NCBI GenBank assembly: GCA_950295325.1
Contig: OX485804.1
Location: forward strand, 7,688,001-7,752,000
Origin: Polytrichum commune
Taxonomy: Eukaryota; Streptophyta; Polytrichopsida; Polytrichales; Polytrichaceae
Length of the DNA: 64,000 nt
Direction of reading: 5' to 3'
Shown here: positions 1 through 11,649 of the stretch, in pieces
Position numbering within the stretch: the stretch's first letter is position 1
How the letters are laid out: each line of letters opens with the position of its first letter
The notes under the pieces: generated by a model
Told to the model about the DNA's origin: nothing
The model's input: only the letters and a program-made list of their open reading frames with translations
The model's database searches: none
Translations under genes and position numbers: made by a program

Positions 1-92
1 GATTGTTAGTGTGCTTTGGGTCGCCAATTCTCTAGTGCATTTGTTGGTGGATGGAGTAGAGTGGCTTAGTTACCAAAGTTTTATGGCTTTGT

Positions 93-869
93 CTATGGGG
101 GGTCCAGTGTTTGGGGCAGGGGTTGGTGGTTTTCTATTCTTCTTTTGTGTAGGAGGATAGACATGGCATATTTAATAGCAATAGTATTGATGCTTTTAAA
201 AGTATTTTTAATGATAGGCATAGGTATTTTAAATTTATTTTCAAGTGATTTCATTGAAGGAATGTGTGTAGTGGCTCTAGCGCCTGCGGTGATTATAATA
301 AGGGGGTCAACTTTCCATCCTCTAGCAACAATACTATCGATTAATGGTTTATATTTGTTATTTTTTGCTTCGAGTGTTTCTGGAGAGAATCTATCATTAC
401 AGTATGTGAATTCGATGAATTGTATGGTGAGGTTGGGGTCCATGTTTGTGGGGGGGTCATTTTGGTACGGTAATCCTCTAACACAAAGGATGTCAGGTCT
501 GAATCTGGAGTTACAATGGCATCTTTGTGTACCGCATGTGCAAGGGAGTAGCCAATTGGGAACGGTGTTTTCCTGGGATGTATTATTGAAGGTGCCAGCG
601 TTCATGAGAATATAACATCGAGATTTTTCAGATGAGATTAGTAATTTCCTAATTTCCCATACAGCTTTGTTGTGTCTTTTGACGTGAAGTGAATGTATAT
701 GTTGTTGTTTACACGTAAGTAGTACATGTAACCATGTGTCCGGTTTGTATGAGTTGCAAATGGGGCATGTAATGGAGGGATATGATTGTCTACCGAAGAA
801 CAATTGTTTTCGAGCATTGCCCATATAGGTTCCTGTTCGGAAGCAACAAAAACATATCATGAACAACAT
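93..869 (-). CDS. C-terminal fragment of a LINE polyprotein with restriction-like endonuclease
   Basis: A 258-codon open frame reads leftward and matches the layout of the C-terminus of R2-type non-LTR retrotransposon polyproteins. It has a CX2CX9HX4C zinc knuckle (C35, C38, H48, C53). A cysteine/histidine-rich stretch follows (CTCGTQRCHC, 110-119). Next come RPD (124-126), IEFTYCND with E153, and KNNKYKPL with K172, as expected for a PD-(D/E)XK endonuclease that nicks the insertion target. The reverse transcriptase part is absent: the LINE resemblance begins only at FRTGTYMGNARKQ (residues 10-22), next to the left edge of the 27-kb duplication. The LINE is therefore truncated here, and the first residues are probably unrelated flank. 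There is no internal stop, so it is young or recently truncated. The family is inferred from motif layout, not from a search. Confidence 0.6.
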   Translation of the reverse strand: MLFMICFCCFRTGTYMGNARKQLFFGRQSYPSITCPICNSYKPDTWLHVLLTCKQQHIHSLHVKRHNKAVWEIRKLLISSEKSRCYILMNAGTFNNTSQENTVPNWLLPCTCGTQRCHCNSRFRPDILCVRGLPYQNDPPTNMDPNLTIQFIEFTYCNDRFSPETLEAKNNKYKPLIDSIVARGWKVDPLIIITAGARATTHIPSMKSLENKFKIPMPIIKNTFKSINTIAIKYAMSILLHKRRIENHQPLPQTLDPP

Positions 870-1161
870 GCATAATGATTAAGATTCATAAACATTCATT
901 TTGTGAATTGGTTCTAAACTTGGGAGGGTTTTTTTGAATATGTAAGATAGGTGGAAGTTGCTAAGATGCATACTCAACCTTATCGCGGGTGAGAGCCTTC
1001 GCTTAGACAAAGGTAATGTTCCCCTTTGTGGATCATTTTCTTACACCACCTCGTTCAGCGGACAGATCCTCAATAAGCCATTAGAATTGACCAAAGTTAT
1101 GTGTTTTTTTGAAAACATTTTTGTATCCTTATCACACCACTACATCGTTTGTGGTATTTAG

Positions 1162-1400
1162 GGTCACATGCATAACAATGTTACTCACCCTCTTTTGAAG
1201 CATATGCTAGGTCATATTGATGATTAACAACTTCACCATAAGTGTCAGCCATGACATTTGGGGTTCAACTACACTATTTATGGCATTTAGTGTCACATGC
1301 ATAACAGTGTTACTTACCCTATTTTGTGGTGTATGCTAGGTGACGCTGATGACTAACAACTTCACCATTAATGTCACCTCATGACACTTGGCGTTCAAGT
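1162..1400 (+). repeat. Two diverged tandem copies, period about 127 bp
   Basis: The block gtcacatgcataacaatgtt ... catgacatttggggttcaa is followed directly by a second version with about 15-20% visible differences. It is also present in unit 2 from 28,284, so the tandem predates the large duplication. Confidence 0.7.
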
Positions 1401-1411
1401 GCGCTTACTAT

Positions 1412-2200
1412 TATATTGGCATGAGTAAGTACAGTAATGTTATAAGGTGTATGCCTATGTTAAAAAGTGGTCTACAAGATGATTAAATTGTACACAATTG
1501 GCACTTGGCATGAATATGTTCATGAATATCTTCCTCTTGCATACCCAAATGCAAACACACTTGCCGTTAGTATGCTTAAGAATATCTTCCACTTGCATAC
1601 TAACCCCACAAGAGTCTCATTTGAAGTATCTCAATGTGCTACTCTAAATGTCATAACGTAAATAAATCATCTCTTGAAAAAGTAACTTATGTTGACAAAT
1701 AGTATCATATTGGCAATTCATAGGCGTGACTATTGGAGACTTGTAGGCATCTAGTTAGATCCTTTGCAAACAATGTACGTGACACTAAATACCATAAACA
1801 ATGTCGTGGGCTTACTTATATTTTGGCATGACTATGTCAATAGTGTTATGATGTGCATGCCGAAGTTACACAATGATCTACAAGTTGACTAAAGTGTACA
1901 CAAATGACACTTGGCATTAGTATGCTCAAGAATATCTTCCTCTTGCATACTAAAATGTAAACACATGACACTTGCCAGTGGTACGCTCATAAATATCTTC
2001 CACTTGTATGCTAAAACACAAGACCATCGTCTAAAGTATCCCAATGTGCTACTCAAAATGTCATAATGTAGATATTTTTTCCGTTGAAGAAGTTCCTTAT
2101 GCTTGTGAATGAAAGCATATTGATAATTAGCGGGCTTGACACTTTGACACCTCTAGGCATCTAGTTTAGGCATTTCGTAAATAGGGAACATGAGACTAAA
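1412..2200 (+). repeat. Two old tandem copies, period about 400 bp
   Basis: Both copies contain, in the same order, a ttggcatga start, gtctacaag, aatatcttcctcttgcatac, aatatcttccacttg, cccaatgtgctactc or similar, atgtcataa, and ctctaggcatctagtt or similar. Each ends next to the motif cactaaataccataaac or a relative. Unit 2 carries the same tandem, split there by a solo LTR at 28,903. Confidence 0.7.
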
Positions 2201-2495
2201 TACCATAAACAGTGTACTATGAATGTCTAAAGTGGTGTTTTTTTTATATTCAGGCTACATATGATTAAATAGTTTTAACAATAACTTACTCGATGGCACA
2301 GGTGCACTCACTTGTCAGCAAGTTAAGCATGACAAATAAGTGCTGCCAAATGGTATGTGTTGCATTAAGGCACTACGCTAGATATGATATAGTGTCATAG
2401 GGTATTTAATGTCACAATAGTAAATTGTTAGATGACACTTCTTATGGATAAGTGAATAAATATTGTCATGGATGGTGGATGAGTGCATGCATTGG

Positions 2496-4223
2496 TGTGA
2501 GCCCAAAATGGTGCCCACATGTGGTGATTAACTCTTCGAAACCAATTTTAGTTTGACTTTGATGTGTTATGATTATTCACAAAACATAAAAAGAATGAAG
2601 TGTGGTGTGGATTTAAGTTTAGGCATTAGAATGTGTTGTGTAGTTATTTCAAGGTTTGATTTCAATAAGAGGATGCCTTGATTATGTGAGTGGGGGGTAA
2701 GGTGAAGCAAGGTGAGCTCCTCGGGTTAAATGCCCACTTTTGGATCCACCTTGGTAGTTTAGGAAGAAGGAAGCTTGGTGGATGGGGATTAGTCCCTACT
2801 TTGGAGGAGAGGGTTAAAGGATTGTGATTGGAGGTGCTAATCCTCTCTCCCTATCCTCACCTTTCTCTCCCTCTCTCCCTCTCTCCCTCTTTGCTACTTA
2901 AGGTGTTTTTTCTCTCATTTGCCTCTCTCTCCATCAAGCGCTCTCAAGGGAGCAAGCTCTTAAGAGCTTGAGCCACGTGTGTGGGTGATTAGTTTTTAGT
3001 GAAGTGGATTAGTTAAGCTCTCTCTCAAGTCCTCTCAAGGGAGTGAGCTCTTAGAGCTTGAGGTTTTATATGTGGAGTAGCTAGTTATTAGTGAAGTTAG
3101 GAAGTTAACCCCCATCATAAGGAGGGAAAGTGTAGAATCATTGGACTACATTTATGGGTGGTTGTTAGTTGGTTAAATTAGTGGGACATGTTAGTCATTA
3201 GTTAGGTGATTAGGGGAAGGCTTGACTAGATACTAGGTTAGAAGATAGTGGTTATAATGATTAAGGGACATCAGCCTAGTAGCTAAGAGTTCTCGAATTA
3301 CAGTCCGCTAGAATACAGTTGTTGGGATACAGATGCTGGGCCGCAGCTTGCTGGAAATACAGAATTCTGGCTTAGGTTGCTGGTATGCGGTGCTGGGCCG
3401 CAGCTGCTGGAAATACAGAATTTTGGCTTAGGTTGCTGGTATACGGTGCTGGGCCGCAGCTGCTGGAAATACAGAATTCTGGTTAAGGTTGCTGGTATAC
3501 GGTGCTGGGCCGCAGCTTGTTGGGAGACAGTCGCTGGAACTGCAGCTGCTTGGGCAGTTAAGGGCTCTCAGTTATGAAGCTGGTGAAGGGTAGCTAAGGC
3601 GGCTGGTATATTAGTGAAGGGGTTAAATAAGTAGGTAGATGGCCCAGCTGGGGTTAAGTAGGGATCAAGGAGCCACCATGGTGTTTAGCTAATTAGTAAA
3701 GGGATGGAATTGAATTAGGTGCTATGACTACAACTTGTTGGAAGTTAATGATGCTAAGGACACATAGCATTTAGCACAAATTATAAATCCATAGATAGTG
3801 GGATAGTCACATTAGCCTAGGTAGGGGCATGTGTGGTTGACAGACGGTTGTATTTAGGGGCTATTACAGAGAATAGCGTTTTTTAACGCTCACATCTTTT
3901 TAATCAACTAAATCAATTACACAAGTGATGGAGAAGGTCAAGGACCCTTGTCCACAACCCACGACGGAGGTTAAGGTAAAGAGGACAAGGGGAATATCCT
4001 TGAAGGCGTGCGTGGCCAAAGCCGCGGGTTGGACTCTTGAGAAAGCCAACGCTACCACAAGCCAATAGGCTAATGTTAATAAAGCACAATGATTCAAAGC
4101 CATACGCGCTCTCTTGAACATGAGAGTTACTTCGCACTTGTTTCAAAATCTTAGGCAACACATGTGATTCTCAAAGCCATCACCCAGACTAGGACGCTTA
4201 AGGGGGATGGTTTTGGCCTCACA
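2496..4223 (+). mobile_element. Solo LTR, TGTGAGCCC family, 1,728 bp
   Basis: It begins tgtgagcccaaaatggtgcc and ends with gactaggacgcttaagg...ggcctcaca. These are the same termini as the LTRs at 11,650, 28,903 (inverted) and 42,494. No second LTR, primer-binding site or polypurine tract adjoins it. Unit 2 has an uninterrupted site near 31,243. The flanks (attgg / taaag) do not form a clean target duplication, which fits recombination between different elements or later change at the edge. The body contains CT-rich runs (2,845-2,900), a 56-bp tandem array and the palindromic agcgtttttt-aacgct motif near 3,875. Confidence 0.75.
3334..3560 (+). repeat. 56-57-bp tandem array inside the LTR
   Basis: The sequence tgctgggccgcag recurs at 3,334, 3,391, 3,447 and 3,503, each followed by ctgctgga (or a variant), then aatacagaattctggc and ttgctggtatacgg. 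The shared core cagctgctgga is also the core of the array in the LTR at 11,650. Confidence 0.85.
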
Positions 4224-7200
4224 TAAAGCCAAAACCCCACCTTCTCTTGTCAGCAACTTGTGATGAAATATTGTCATGGATGATTAAAATTTGGATGAAA
4301 AATCACTTGGTAAGTGACAGTAATTGCAACACTGTAAATCTATAATCCCCCAAAAAATTCACAAGGAATGACAAATATTGTTGGGTTATCATTTAGTGGT
4401 ACCGAGATTTACACTATACCGCGATTTACAATGAGTATTGAGCAAGACGATTAGAATTGGTGACACTAAATATCATACTTAGTGTACTACCTTATGCAAC
4501 TTGTAGAGGAGAGAGATTGAATTGGACGTTTGTAAGGGGATAAAATATCAATATTTAACAATCTTTGACAAAATAGAGTCCGAACTTCTAGTCTTTCTAT
4601 TGAGAGCCTTGTGTTCGGTAATGACAACCAAGAACATGGGAATGGGTTTCATGGATTTGTGTTTTTCATTTCAACAACACATGCTTTCTATTTATCAACA
4701 CGTACATAGTTGATAAGGGTGCTCTTCTATTGTTGTGGATAGTAATTGCGATCATGACACCCACAACTTTAATTTCTTTTATAAGGTGAATGTATGGAAC
4801 ATATATGAAGGAACATCTCTCCTCTGAATTAAAGGTACCTAGTTTAGCATCTTGTTTGTGTTAATGCTTGGTACCCTATGACAATCGCAGGTTGGTCACT
4901 TAGAAAAGTTAGGAAACCATGTGCAATCAAATATGGGTCACATCTTATTCTTTTGAGATAAAGGTTTGAACATTGCGAGAGAAGAAAGAAAAACCCTAAT
5001 AACATATGGGAGTCATGTGTATAAAAAACCATGGGGTCCGATTATTTCTCATAGTTTCTTAAGTTTTAAATATTACCAAAGGGTATTAAACAAAAAAAGG
5101 GAGGGAAAACGTACCTACATGTATAGTTCGTTTTGTATTTGAAGACAAATGAAAGATGGTTCATCTTCATTCGTTATCATGGATGATTTCGTAAGACATG
5201 TTTCTTCCTCGTCATCCCTAGGGTTTGTGCCTAAGGTTGGTGCATTTGTGTGGTTTATCATTCTCTTTTCCACAACACTATGTGTTTTTGTGGTAACTTT
5301 GAATTTCATTGGTGGGAATTTTTTCTTAACAAACATAACCCTTAATAAAGTCATTGCAAAGTTTATTTTTCTAGTTAACTATTAAGTATCATTAAATCAA
5401 GAAACAAAAAAGAAAATTATGACTTAAGGGGTCCAAAAAATACTATGGTGCACCAAACTACCCCCCCCCCCCCAATTTAATTTCACTATGAACGCAAGTG
5501 CATACATGAAAACATGCTAAGTGATCGATCGAGGATGGTGATGGTCTTTACACTCCATTCATATTAAGCACCTAAACGATTGGAATTGTTTTATTTGTTC
5601 CCTAGAAATAAGATTTGTTAATTTTGTACATTGGGACTATACACACCGTTAGTGGTTCATCTAGCACATCTTTGATACATTGCCCATCAAAATTTGTAAT
5701 TGTTAGAATTTTGCACATTGTTGAGGTGAAACCTATTAGACTCAAATTTTATGTACATGTTTGATAAGGTATGCCACCAACTAACACTAGCATGCATGGA
5801 ACGTCACATTATGGAAAGTTGTTGCGCCCTTAAACGAAGGGTAGCTACATGTCACTTGCGGGGGTAGACCTTAGAGTGACACCCAAGTCCCCAAATGCAA
5901 CGTATTTGGAATTTGGAGGGAGTGTGGGAGGATCTTTCCATTTTTAAGCAAGATTTGGTGCACTCCCTCTAAATTTTGAAAATGTGGTGTTTTCAATGAG
6001 GGATTTCACCTACGTCAAATTTTTACAATTCTTTTTTCTTGAGAAATATCTCATGTTTATTTAGGTGTGCTTCTAATGATGGTAATTTCAGTTTCTAATT
6101 TTAGGTCAGTCAAAAGATAGGTTTTGGTTTGCAGTGAGCTTTACCTAGATCCACTGGCGATGCCCTAAGTCCTTCTTGCCAACATCTATTGATTTCAACA
6201 TTCCATAATCAATCTCCACATACACATACAATCCAATCCAATGTAATTTAAACAACTTCAACTTCACATATTCTAAAAGGAGACAACCCTTGTACATAAC
6301 TACTTAATATTTTGGTCACCCAAAACACTGTTCCCTCTTATCTCATATACATTTCAAATCCAAATCTCTATTTCCTATCCTTCATTCCCCCATTCCTTAA
6401 AACAGTGGCTGCTCTTGCACATAACCTTTTACCTTATTCTTATCTAGTGTCTCCTAATCCTTATCCATTCTTACTACCGACACCCCTACTACGGAAAAAA
6501 TAAGGATAACTGCTAAATGGAAGGAGATATGAAGTATATGAGCTAGGTGAACTTCCATAATACCATGTGCATGATTAGTGGAGGCTCTCCCATACATACA
6601 TCAAACACATGTGCATGATAGAATTGAGGCTATGCCATATTGCAACTTTCACACATGGAATCATTCAACCTAACAAGGGGATAGTCATCATGCAACATGG
6701 AAATGAGGACTTAAGGTAATCGTAGACTGCTCAATAGTTACTGGGGAGTTTTAATGACGGAGTACTATAAGTAATATGTAGGAGTAGGTCTTCATCTAGA
6801 AGTAGATTGGTTACTTTGGTTACTTTTATCAAGTAACCCACTTCTACTAACTTATGAAACATGCATTTTCAGTACGAGACGGTTGGCAAATCCAAATCCA
6901 CTTTAAATCCATTATCCTTGAATATCTTCTTGATATTCTAATCAAAGATTTTCGTGTCCATCAACTTTTTAACATGTGTATGGATGGTGTCCCTTCTTTA
7001 AGTTTTGAACGTATGTTGCGATGGCATCCATCCCCCTTGACCTTACTCTTAATTACCAACTATAAACTAACAATGGCCTTGAGGATGTTATCGCCAACAA
7101 AGAGGAAAATGCAAACTACACGGTTGTAGTGCTATATATTATACCATGTTTGATTGTAGATTATGATCATAACAATATCTAGCTAAGTATGGAGGGTGCG

Positions 7201-8616
7201 TGGGGTTGGGAATTTGTCAAGTAGTATTCGGGACATGGGGGGTGCACCTACACTTGATTTATGTATACACGTGCGAGAACCCCTTATTTAGTGCGTACTA
7301 TGCATACATTACATTGCGCAAATATTACTCTGCACATTACACACACACAACCATCATATTATAAACTTTAGCATATTGTGTATGGTTCTTCCACCCCTTA
7401 GGAAACTTTAAATAAGCTAGCCAATGTTTTCATCGCCAAATGACCGTACTTTTCATCCAAAGGCGACCGTTTCAACAATCCATCCACAAGTCCACAAACA
7501 TTTGGCCTATTTCTCATCCAATGCCACTAATCACACAAACCAAATGGCTTGTCATTATATCTAAGAAAATAGTCCCAACTAGGACATCCTGAAAGACCCG
7601 TCCTCAAAGGTGATTGGACCAAGACACTCGACGTACAAAAAGAACCAAGTGACCACATGACCAAGCATAATTGTTAAATTAACTAACGTCACTACACTAC
7701 ATACTATATTTAGTGTCACCAATTCTTGTAATAGAAATCGGGCATTGTAGATTGCCTTGTTGCAACTATAGTCACTTACTAAGTGTTTTTCATCCAAATC
7801 TCAATCATCCAAGACTAGAATTCGTTACATAAATGTTAGGATGCAAAATATACCAAAGTTTGGTCCATAAATTAGACAGTGGATGAACTAATACTAAATT
7901 GGGATGCCAAAACTTGTCAACTTATTCATATGAACTGTCATTAAAATAGGTACGGCAATTACACAAAATGCCATATGACACTAAATACAAGATTTAGTGT
8001 TGTACCAAAGTAACCTCACACCCGGGGAGATTGCATAGGTGTGTACCTCTCATTCATCCAACAGAGAAGTGATGAAATAGTATGTAGTTTGGAGCTTGTT
8101 TTTTTTAGTTAACTTGACATTGGAATTAGTTTTAAAGACCAAGTCTATTCCAAGTCAAGTCATTGGAGATGAATCAACCACAATCCAAGGGGGCGGGGTC
8201 AAGTTATCTGTGACTTAAGATAAGCCTCGCAAATGGGTGTTTGCACAATACCTTGACTTATTTTTGCAATGTCAAACGTCCATAAGCAAGGTCGAGGCAT
8301 CCATGATCGACCAAGTCCATTTCACCGCTCACTAGGGTCATGTAATGGCACCATAGATGAGATCTACAATTTCCGCCGAACAAAGTTAAAGTTTATGTGG
8401 TGGCAACTTGTGATTGATTACCCTCATAAGAGTTTTGACAATTGACGTAGCAAAAGAGTAGCATTGAGACGAGCGGTTGGTGATCGACTATGCGTACCCC
8501 TTAAATTCACGCTTCGAAATTTGTAACAATTTCCATATTCAAGATAAATTTATTTAGAAGTAATAGCATTCTCCTTGGAATTTGTTCCTCTTCGTAAGAA
8601 AAACAGTTCCCCTCTA
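4224..8616 (+). other. Non-genic duplicated DNA, no supported gene
   Basis: The region is AT-rich. No open frame is kept between the duplicates with coding-type change. It contains the 13-C run at 5,461-5,473. Copies of a gacactaaata/tatttagtgtcacc motif lie at about 4,460, 7,700 and 7,978. Parts appear in unit 2 in altered order (6,166-6,890 and 7,537-8,616). Confidence 0.6.
5910..5975 (+). repeat. Short inverted repeat, 15-bp arms
   Basis: aatttggagggagtg at 5,910-5,924 pairs with cactccctctaaatt at 5,961-5,975, with one mismatch. The matching position in unit 2 diverges exactly here, beside the MITE at 33,036. Confidence 0.55.
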
Positions 8617-10581
8617 TGTGTAGCCATTGACGAGTGCACCGCACCGCACCGCACCGGCGGCGGTGTTAGGAACACTGAGAGTAGCACACCGGGAACGGAG
8701 AGCGTCACTGGGAGCACACCGGGAACGGCCGAGAGGCTGGGAACGGAGAGCGTCACCGGGAGCGGCCCGGGAACGAAGGTTAGCCGGCGGGAACAAGATA
8801 GGCCAAGGGGAACAAGTCACACTATAGGGAACGGCCGAATTAGGGAGTACATTAGTAACTAGAGGTAGTAGCCACCTAGCTATGTAGTGACTACTTAGTA
8901 GACACCTAGTTCTCTTTTAGTAAACACCTAGGTACTCTTAGTGAACACGTACTCACTAGTCTAGGGGAATAGATGAAAGAACATACCCGAGGGGGATGGA
9001 ATCCCTTCGGATGAACATATATTACTCTCACCCTCTTAATGAACATATGCAATTCGGATGAATGGATGAAAGGGGTTGTAACTACCAATGGCACATCTAG
9101 ACACCTAATACATGCCCGAATGTACCCCATTAATGGATCTAATTTAAGCACGTGTCAGTGCTAATAATAGATATGACAAGGCCGAATTTAGACTGTAAAT
9201 ACATTTAGTGCCCAAATTAGTAAATGTATACATTTCAAAACCTAACCGCCACATCACCAATTTCCTAGATATTGAACCCTATATAAAGAGGGCACTTAGG
9301 GGCCCTAATTCACCTCATTATTCATTTCAACAATCCAACGTGAGCGTCAAGAGGAGCATTATCGGGAGCGTTTTAACGAAGACCTATTTGGAGCATTATC
9401 GGGAGCGATTTGACGACAATCGGAGCTTCGCGATTTTACTCGAGGAATCGAAGATCTTTTCGACAACCTTGAAGACTCTAAAACTTTTAGAGATATTCGA
9501 AGACTGAAGGCCCGAGGGTGAGGGACCACGAGGCCGCAAGGCGTGAAGACGAAGACCGAAGACTTCGCGATATTTGAAGATACTCGAAGACGAACGGCTT
9601 CGAGTTTGAAGACCGAATTTAGACTGAGAGCCCGCGATACTGAAGGCCCGCCTACTGGAGACCGCGACTGGGGGACCACGGAACCAGACGGCGAGTTTAC
9701 GAGACTTGAAGATTGATTCATAACGAATCCGAAGACTTGGAGATTTGAAGACCCTTTTTGGGTGTACCTTGAAGATTGAGGGCCCGAGGTACTGAGAGAC
9801 CACGAGACCGTAGGAGCGAAGACTAAAGACCTATGAAGTACTTGAAGACTTGATTGAAGAAATTTGAAGACCGGAAAACCATGAAAGACTAAAGGACAAT
9901 GAGACTGAAGCCCATGAGACTGGAGGACCGAGAAGACAAAAGACTAAGGAGATTTTGCAGGCCGAAGACCAAGGAGGTTCTCGAAACTAAAGACTAAGGA
10001 GTTTTCAAAGCCGAAGACTAAGATACTTTTGAAGGCTAAGAAGATTTTACATAGACTAAGAAGATTCTCTTGAAGAGTGTTGTCCAAAGGAAGTTCTCGA
10101 GACCGGAGAATTAAACTTTCATCATTAAAGATTGAAGACCTTGAGAGGGCTTCAAACCATCATTCGAGATTAGGAGAATTGAAGACTATCAAGTAGTCCA
10201 ATCTCACGATTAAGTTATTACAATCTAGATGTATCAATAAACATGATTGATAAAACACTCAAGATTGTGAACTTTGTTTGAGGATATTGGAATTGAAATG
10301 GAATTGAAGTATATTGGTTCCCTAATATATTACTTGCAAGAGCACTCTCTACGCTCATAACACTTAATCTTGATATTAGGATTTAAAGGAACATAAACTT
10401 GCAAACCTAAGTCAACTACTTTAGGAGAATTCAAAAGATCATTAAAATCATAGGTTAACGGACACCTTCACAAGTATTGGAATCTAAAAGGATCTAATTT
10501 TGGTGGGAGTAACTTCCATGTAAACCAGTCAGCAGCGGGTTACACCGTCTAAGTTGCTGAGGGTTGAAGGTGGCCTCCACA
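8617..10581 (+). mobile_element. Solo LTR of a second family, 1,965 bp, TSD CTCTA
   Basis: The insertion is bounded by tgtgtagcc and cctccaca (TG...CA) and flanked on both sides by ctcta (8,612-8,616 and 10,582-10,586). Unit 2 shows the empty site at about 35,790. A TATA box at 9,280 and aataaa-type sequence at about 10,236 give a U3-R-U5 layout, so this is a single LTR rather than an element with two. The R-U5 part (about 9,480-10,150) is an unusual purine-rich run built from gaagac/gagac words. Open frames on either strand here are by-products of that composition. Confidence 0.8.
9280..9287 (+). promoter_or_regulatory. TATA box of the 8,617 LTR
   Basis: TATATAAA in the context ccctatataaagagggc. 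A pyrimidine/AT-rich likely transcript start follows about 25-40 bp downstream (attcacctcattattcattt). This marks the U3/R boundary. Confidence 0.6.
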
Positions 10582-10599
10582 CTCTATTACTCCTCCTAA

Positions 10600-11170
10600 A
10601 CATATGCAAACTCTCTTATTTTACCAGTTATAAATGCCTCGACCTTAGTTGCCATGCGGTGTTGCCCTACAGAGGTTTCGACCTTTGGGATACGCTACAA
10701 ATTTTTGTTGTTGAAGACTTTGTCATTCCAACAAACCCGGATGGCTCAACTCCACATGTTCGATGATATATGGGTGCAAGATGCAATATGAAAGTGGAGA
10801 ATTGACTGCTAGTTACAGATATACCGGTGGAGTTGGAGACAATAAGCGGTTGAAGTTGAAGGCTTCAGTAAACTTAAACCCAAAATTGTAGAGGAAGAAA
10901 CTGGAGGATGTGCACATGCAACGCGTTGGCCTTGGATACACTAGAATATCGACTGATAATACCCAAAAATCTCCGCCAACACTGCTTGGAATCCTCCCTG
11001 AACTTGCGTAAGAAGTGATCCCACATATAATGAAAGCTAGCCTTTGTGTATATTTGCAGACACTTTGAAAAATGCGGCCACGACCATTTCATCTATGATG
11101 AATGTATGTGCCGACTATGGTGGAGCATTCATCCTCCGCATAATATCTCTCCCAAGTCTTAGCAGATGAA
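10600..11170 (+). other. Diverged relative of the LRR-Roc-COR 5' region
   Basis: The stretch near 10,670-10,740 reads LWDTLQIFVVEDFVIP on the plus strand. It resembles the block directly upstream of both LRR-Roc-COR copies (LWDALQVVVEDFVIPFKP at about 19,860; a relative at about 58,880), with a 3-bp indel that keeps frame. The block near 11,030-11,130 (ttgcagacactttgaaaaatg, then gactatggtggagcattcatcctccgc) likewise resembles 59,130-59,215. Both blocks lie in the same order. I infer a relic of the 5' end of an older family member, with no LRR exon left. The same module appears at 35,790-36,400, and its second half again at 38,221-38,460. Confidence 0.45.
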
Positions 11171-11649
11171 ATTCTACATGTCTGAACATTACCTAGTGCG
11201 AAGCACTACTATGGCCTAATTAGGTGTGGCCGTGCAAGCTCATTGAGACCCACCAAGGAATTTCGCCTCACTCGGTTGGGGTTCAAAGTGTGATCTATCT
11301 CGACGTTGTACCCAACTAGGGTGAAAGTTGCACCTCCTTCATGAAATATACAGATAACCCAACACTTGTATCTAAGTAAAGTTGGACATATTCTCAAAAT
11401 TTGGATTTTTGGGGTGCCTCATATCTATGGGGGGATTCGTCGATACACTTCCAAGATATGTAAATTCTATGGGAGATATGTGAATCCTTGTTGAAAATTT
11501 GAATGCCATGATGATAAAACATGATAAAAATATAAAATATCTATTCCTTGGTGTTTAATACATATAACTAAATAATGTGAATGGTGCACATCATATATTT
11601 TGGTATTAAACATGCGACTGCAGTCTGGAGCAAGCATCACCGGGACCCC

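Noticed and set aside
9359-9803. Two overlapping serine/arginine-rich minus frames
   Set aside because: They are by-products of the purine-rich run in the 8,617 LTR, with no start context or relatives.
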